This document shows positions 13,914 through 17,208 of a stretch of 17,208 nt of DNA, piece after piece. This DNA is from UBA2197 sp034370465. GTDB taxonomy: Bacteria; Desulfobacterota; Desulfuromonadia; Desulfuromonadales; UBA2197. The number at the start of each line of letters is the position of its first letter. Positions within the stretch are counted from its first letter, which is position 1. The DNA lies in contig JAXMLA010000342.1 of NCBI GenBank assembly GCA_034370465.1, positions 1 through 17,208 on the forward strand, in the 5' to 3' direction. The translations under genes were made by a program, and so were the position numbers. The notes under the pieces are model-generated. The model saw only the letters and a list, made by a program, of their open reading frames with translations, had not been told where the DNA came from and made no database searches.

Positions 13914-15440
13914 TCAAGGGCCACCTGCGCTCTTCGGGCGCCAGTCGACGGCGCCAAAACGCGTGTGGCCAAGATAAGTGTAGCCGACACTGACGGTGCC
14001 GACGGTTTGATTGGTGTCGTCAAGGTCGGAGTAGTATGCATCCCGGCGTGAGATCGTATATCGGAGGGTCAGCCCGTGCAGGTCGTAAACGCGCACCGTC
14101 AGGGTCGCGACCCCGCGCAGAATATTCTCCCATCCGTCACTTTCCGCAGAAGCAAGGCCGCTGATGTAATATTCGCGCAGCTCAAGCTCAAGGGCGGCCC
14201 GGTCAGCCAGGATCAGGCGCGTCGCTACCAGCCCTTGCGGGCTGATGCCGTTGTGATAGTCGCGTTCACCGATGCCGTGAATGGTGCCGGCCGAGCCATA
14301 ACCGACCCCGGCCAGGGCTGTCCCCTGCAGGGCGATGGTCGGTGACAACCACCATTGCCCGGTGTTGCCGAGCCCGAGGCCGGTGGTGGAGACGCGAAAG
14401 ATCTGCGGAGCAAGGTAGTCGTAAGTGCCGTAAAGACCCCAGACACCGCGGTAGTTGTCACCGAGGGCGTAATCGGTTCCGTAAAGGAGGCCGCGGCTGA
14501 TGACATTCTCCAGGGCATTGCTGGTGGCGGCGGTGAGTTGGAAGTTGAAGTTGTCAAAAGGACGGGTGTAAGTGTAGCCGGGCTTGCCGGGAAGCCCGTA
14601 AGCGATGGTAAAGTCGGCGATCGCCTCACCGTTGTTGTAGCTCTGCGGAATCGCCGCCCCCGCCGGGTCCCGGTTTCGGTTGACGTCTGAGCTCATGTGG
14701 GAATTGAGGTTGACACCGAGCTGCAGGCGGGTGAAGACGGCGGGATTGTGACTCCGGAAGACGCTGCGGAAACGTTTACCATAAGCGAAGCGGTTGATGC
14801 CGGTGGCTGGCGAGATCGCCGCGGCCGCGAGTTCCCGCCAGAACCCCGGCTTGCCTTCGCTGCTTTCCAGCAACAGACTGGACATGCGAAAGAGGGGCTC
14901 GCCGAGGATGATTCCGCCGACACTGGTCGTGTAGAGATCGTTCCCCGAGGGCGGGGTGGTCTCACCGGCCAGCTCCCAAAGGAGGCTACCGCCGACGCTA
15001 TAGCCGCCGGCGGTCCAGAAATCCTGGCCGGCCGAACGGGCAAAACCGTGGTACATCGATCCTGCATAAGGATGCATAAACTGATTAATATCAAAGGAGT
15101 CGCTGTCAGCGACCCATCCCCCGGTCAGGTTCTCCTTGAAGGAGGCAAAATTGGAATGGTATTCATCGGACTCGAGAAAATGCCGGTCATATTGATTCAA
15201 CAGAAGGAAAAAGCCGGCAATATCGAGGGCAGGGACGAGGTAGCTCTTATTGGCGCCTTCCCCCCAATGCAGCACCGGCGTCGGCTTGTCACCGGCAAAG
15301 GCGGTCGGAGCGATCTGTTGTGCCTTGCTATCGAGCTTCGGATCTTCGGCAAAGACGAGGTTCGGAGCCAGCAGGACCAGGACCAAAAGAGCATGGAGCA
15401 AGGCAAGGAGATGGAGGCGCCCACCCTGATTACGATTCAT
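13914..15440 (-). CDS. DUF3943 outer-membrane protein
   Basis: 508 residues. Long signal peptide (1-31, ending VFA). Residues ~115-185 carry the DUF3943 signature: FDINQFMHPYAGSMYHGFAR, FWTAGGYSVGGSLLWELAGE and PSGNDLYTTSVGGIILGEPL. The C-terminal half alternates in beta-strand fashion with many aromatic, Gly and Asn residues and ends in strands such as VGTVSVGYTYLGHTRFGAVDW. This fits an outer-membrane beta-barrel, though the C-terminus is not the usual terminal Phe. Function in the family is unknown. AGGA six bases before the ATG supports the start. The gene leads a probable operon with the PAP2 phosphatase (32-base gap), which hints at a role in envelope lipid or LPS processing; that is inference from neighbourhood only. 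Confidence 0.88.
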   Translation of the reverse strand: MNRNQGGRLHLLALLHALLVLVLLAPNLVFAEDPKLDSKAQQIAPTAFAGDKPTPVLHWGEGANKSYLVPALDIAGFFLLLNQYDRHFLESDEYHSNFASFKENLTGGWVADSDSFDINQFMHPYAGSMYHGFARSAGQDFWTAGGYSVGGSLLWELAGETTPPSGNDLYTTSVGGIILGEPLFRMSSLLLESSEGKPGFWRELAAAAISPATGINRFAYGKRFRSVFRSHNPAVFTRLQLGVNLNSHMSSDVNRNRDPAGAAIPQSYNNGEAIADFTIAYGLPGKPGYTYTRPFDNFNFQLTAATSNALENVISRGLLYGTDYALGDNYRGVWGLYGTYDYLAPQIFRVSTTGLGLGNTGQWWLSPTIALQGTALAGVGYGSAGTIHGIGERDYHNGISPQGLVATRLILADRAALELELREYYISGLASAESDGWENILRGVATLTVRVYDLHGLTLRYTISRRDAYYSDLDDTNQTVGTVSVGYTYLGHTRFGAVDWRPKSAGGP

Positions 15441-15537
15441 GGCGATTCCTGCGCAGCAGTTAAACTCTCATCGAGGCGGGGGTTGGCCGGGTTTATAGAA
15501 GTCATGAAACAGCTAAGTGCAACGAACCTGCCAGCGA

Positions 15538-15565
15538 TCATTAGACGAGGTTATTGTAAGTACAA
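15538..15565 (-). promoter_or_regulatory. Candidate sigma-70 promoter of the DUF3943-PAP2 operon
   Basis: On the minus strand TTGTAC (15565-15560) and TAATGA (15543-15538) are separated by 16 bases and lie about 100 bases before the ATG at 15440. A second, poorer pair (TTGCAC / TATAAA, spacing 19) is closer to the gene. This is prediction by eye only. Confidence 0.35.
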
Positions 15566-15630
15566 CCCAGTGGTATTTCTCCTGAAATAGAAAAAAATCT
15601 CCAGTTTTGGCGAAAAAGGACGGGGGCAAA

Positions 15631-15705
15631 TTATCCATTAGCTCCAACCAGGCCGTCATATGTTGTGGATAAATTTAGCGGCTGGCGGCCTCTTATTACG
15701 GATAA
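15631..15705. promoter_or_regulatory. Cluster of three DnaA-box-like 9-mers
   Basis: TTATCCATT (15631-15639, plus), TTATCCACA (15672-15664, minus; a perfect consensus DnaA box) and TTATCCGTA (15705-15697, minus) lie within 75 bases. One perfect match plus two variants suggests DnaA binding, either for replication-linked control or by chance. The usual origin neighbours (dnaA, dnaN, gidA, parA) are absent from this window. Confidence 0.3.
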
Positions 15706-15727
15706 CTGCACAGCGGCCTGAATGTCT

Positions 15728-15776
15728 GGCGGTATCGCCATCCGCCGCCCCCTTCTCATTACGAGGGAAGGGGGCG
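15728..15776. other. Two adjacent GC-rich hairpins
   Basis: GGCGG (15728-15732) pairs with CCGCC (15742-15746). Beside it a 10-bp stem, CGCCCCCTTC (15746-15755) with GAAGGGGGCG (15767-15776), closes an 11-base loop. Neither side has a U-tract, so it is not a clear terminator, and it is far from any stop codon. It could be a small RNA structure, a repetitive extragenic palindrome or a protein site. Confidence 0.5.
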
Positions 15777-15883
15777 ATCTTTACCCGGAAGGGATCCTTC
15801 ATATATAACAGTTATGTTAAAGATGACAGGTTTCCTTGATCCCCATTCCTTGCACCCCACCGGCTCTTCCCTGAATTTCCCTG

Positions 15884-15889
15884 TATAAT
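15884..15889 (+). promoter_or_regulatory. Consensus -10 hexamer upstream of the SARP-like gene
   Basis: A perfect TATAAT lies about 130 bases before the ATG at 16018. The hexamer 17 bases upstream (CGGCTC) does not resemble TTGACA, so activator help or chance is possible. Confidence 0.3.
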
Positions 15890-16017
15890 CAGCTTATTAG
15901 ACTGAAATCCTCCAGAGCTCCTCGCTGGCACGTTCGTCGCAGTTCACTTCCCCGACAGAGAACCCCCTCAACGTTCTTTCTGCTCAGCAGAGTCGCTTGC
16001 TATTCCACGGGAGACCC

Positions 16018-16578
16018 ATGAATAAACCTGTTTACGCGCTGGACATTCAGACCCTGGGCCGTTTCAGCCTTTCTGCCGAGGGGCAGACGGTCACGACTCA
16101 GTGGCCTGATGAACAGCTGAAGATCTTCTTCTGTTCGCTCCTCTCGCCCCTCGATCTCTACTTTACCTGGGATCGGGTCTGTCGCTCTTTTTTGAACGTC
16201 GCGGAGACCCGCAGCAACCGGCGGCAGTTGGAGGAGGTTTTAATCCGGCCACTCAACACCTTTCTGATCAAGGCATTGGGATTCAATCCCCTGGTCGTCC
16301 GCCCGGAAGGGATCAGAATCGATCCCCGGGGAATCCATATCGACGTCTTTGAATTTCACCACGCCGTGATAGACGGACTCAATTTGATCTCTCTCGGCAA
16401 TCTTGACAAAGCCCGCGAGAAATTCACCAGGGCCAATTCCCTGTATGTCGGCGATTACCTCCCCGGAGTGCCGGGGAAAATTATTGAACATACCCGGGCC
16501 GAACTCGAACTCCTTTACCAAACCACGGTCAAAAACGGCATTTGGCAAACCCGCACGGCCCTCCCTTTCCTTCGCTGA
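16018..16578 (+). CDS. Short SARP/BTAD-like regulator, probably lacking its C-terminal repeats
   Basis: 186 residues from ATG 16018, with GGGAG four bases upstream; a TTG at 15997 in the same frame has no better ribosome site. Residues ~4-100 resemble the winged-helix N-terminus of SARP/BTAD-type activators (LDIQTLGRFSLSAEGQ at the front, then a region with RRQLEEVLIRPLN, and VVRPEGIRIDP before IHIDVFEF). Residues ~110-180 look like the first helices of the bacterial transcriptional activator domain (AREKFTRANSLYVGDYLPG, RAELELLYQTTVKNGIW). The domain normally continues with more TPR-like helices, but this frame ends quickly at ALPFLR. It may be a truncated gene or a naturally short form. The assignment is by pattern, without a search. 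Nothing shows what it controls; the next gene downstream is the DJ-1 family gene, 90 bases on. Confidence 0.65.
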   Translation: MNKPVYALDIQTLGRFSLSAEGQTVTTQWPDEQLKIFFCSLLSPLDLYFTWDRVCRSFLNVAETRSNRRQLEEVLIRPLNTFLIKALGFNPLVVRPEGIRIDPRGIHIDVFEFHHAVIDGLNLISLGNLDKAREKFTRANSLYVGDYLPGVPGKIIEHTRAELELLYQTTVKNGIWQTRTALPFLR

Positions 16579-16668
16579 CTCCACCAACAATAAAAAATCG
16601 CAAAACCGTGCTAGACTTCAATGCAGCGCAGCCTGACTGTTATCACGCTCTCAAAGGAGTAAGAAGTC

Positions 16669-17208
16669 ATGAAAATACTGATGGTACTGACGTCGCATGA
16701 TGAGCTTGGAGAGACCGGGGAAAAGACCGGCTTCTGGCTGGAGGAGTTTGCCGCGCCTTACTATGTCTTCAAAGATTCCGGAGCGGAAATTACCCTCGCA
16801 TCGCCGAAAGGGGGACACCCTCCCCTCGATCCGAAGAGTGCCGCGAAAGATTTTCAAACGGCCGCCACCGCCCGTTTCAACGCCGACGAGGAAGCCCAGA
16901 AAGCCTTGGCCTCGACCATCCGTCTGAAAGATATCCCTCCCGATGACTATGACGCGCTCTTTTATCCGGGGGGACATGGGCCGTTATGGGATCTTGCCGA
17001 GGACAAACATTCGATCAACCTGATTGAGATCATGTCTGCCCTGGGTAAGCCGGTTGCGGCGGTTTGTCATGCCCCTGGCGTATTCCGTCATGCCCGCAAA
17101 GCGGATGGATCCCCGCTGGTGCAGGGGAAAGAGGTCACCGGCTTTTCCAACTCGGAAGAAGCAGCGGTCGGCCTGACCACGGTCGTCCCGTTCCTGGTCG
17201 AAGATGAA
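16669..17208 (+). CDS. DJ-1/PfpI family protein (type 1 glutamine amidotransferase-like), cut by window end
   Basis: The first 180 residues are visible and the frame is still open at base 17208. It begins MKILMVLTSH with AAAGGAG upstream (GGAG nine bases before the ATG). Family marks: GFWLEEFAAPYYVF (helix with the acidic residue of the active site), ITLASPKGG, YDALFYPGGHGPLWDL, and the nucleophile elbow AVCHAPG with Cys133 and His134. The order and spacing match the Hsp31/YhbO-like branch, known as chaperones or glyoxalase/deglycase enzymes acting on methylglyoxal-type damage; which one applies here is not decided by sequence. A complete member is about 220-230 residues, so some 40-50 are missing. 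It stands alone on the plus strand 90 bases after the SARP-like gene, without a visible terminator between them. Confidence 0.9.
   Translation, partial: MKILMVLTSHDELGETGEKTGFWLEEFAAPYYVFKDSGAEITLASPKGGHPPLDPKSAAKDFQTAATARFNADEEAQKALASTIRLKDIPPDDYDALFYPGGHGPLWDLAEDKHSINLIEIMSALGKPVAAVCHAPGVFRHARKADGSPLVQGKEVTGFSNSEEAAVGLTTVVPFLVEDE

Larger units (their letters stand above)
15441..16017. other. 577-base non-coding stretch with hairpins and DnaA-box-like sites
   Basis: No convincing gene is seen. From left to right it holds the leader and candidate promoter of the minus-strand operon (to ~15565), three DnaA-box-like 9-mers (15631-15705), two adjacent GC hairpins (15728-15776), and a TATAAT at 15884-15889 that could belong to the SARP-like gene at 16018. 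The -35 region for that TATAAT is not recognisable. Confidence 0.55.

Noticed and set aside
13333..13917. Longer PAP2 reading from ATG at 13917
   Set aside because: It would overlap the DUF3943 stop and put 12 extra residues before the signal peptide. The ATG at 13881 has a strong AGGAGG.
15600..15780. Chromosomal origin of replication
   Set aside because: DnaA boxes are few and none of the usual origin genes is beside them. Kept only as a low-confidence site cluster.
15997..16017. TTG start for the SARP-like gene
   Set aside because: ATG 16018 has GGGAG upstream and the protein resemblance begins after it.

Overview
The window looks like chromosomal DNA from a Gram-negative, probably Desulfuromonadales-like (Geobacter/Desulfuromonas/Pelobacter-type) bacterium. 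The reasons are the moderately GC-rich coding DNA, many signal peptides, lipoboxes and outer-membrane proteins, an OmpA with thrombospondin type 3 repeats, and a CheB-CheR-PAS / hybrid kinase / sigma-54 activator cassette of a style common in that group. The taxonomic call is inference from protein style, not from a marker gene. No rRNA, tRNA or CRISPR array was seen.

Left part (1-5493, all minus strand). The first 325 bases are a group II intron of the class C type, reading leftward, with its middle deleted. It keeps the 5' end (GTGCG at 325-321), the last ~72 codons of the maturase and a foldable catalytic domain V, and it sits directly behind an intrinsic terminator, the usual target of this class. 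Then come two small secreted proteins of unknown function (403-1164 and the His-rich 1211-1501), an OmpA-family porin/peptidoglycan anchor with three TSP3 repeats (1806-3128), and a 744-residue lipoprotein with four bacterial Ig-like domains and an ice-binding-like (DUF3494) domain (3259-5493). This is an envelope/surface block.

Middle (5883-12855, plus strand). A signalling cassette: a CheB-CheR-coiled coil-PAS fusion, a multi-PAS hybrid histidine kinase with a C-terminal receiver, and a receiver-AAA+-Fis sigma-54 activator whose ATG overlaps the kinase stop. It ends in a strong terminator. The activator departs from its family in two usually conserved spots (GAFTGS instead of GAFTGA, GTGKG instead of GTGKE). 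A GTGACGG heptamer repeated four times covers the stop codon of the first gene.

Right part (12757-17208). A phospholipase-A2-like lipoprotein (plus), whose only usable start codons lie upstream of or before the cassette's terminator, abuts end to end with a PAP2-type phosphatase. The phosphatase follows a DUF3943 outer-membrane protein (both minus). Together they suggest an envelope-lipid module, possibly under the neighbouring signalling genes, although no regulatory site proves this. After a ~580-base non-coding stretch with DnaA-box-like sites and hairpins come a short SARP-like regulator fragment and a DJ-1/PfpI family protein cut by the window edge.
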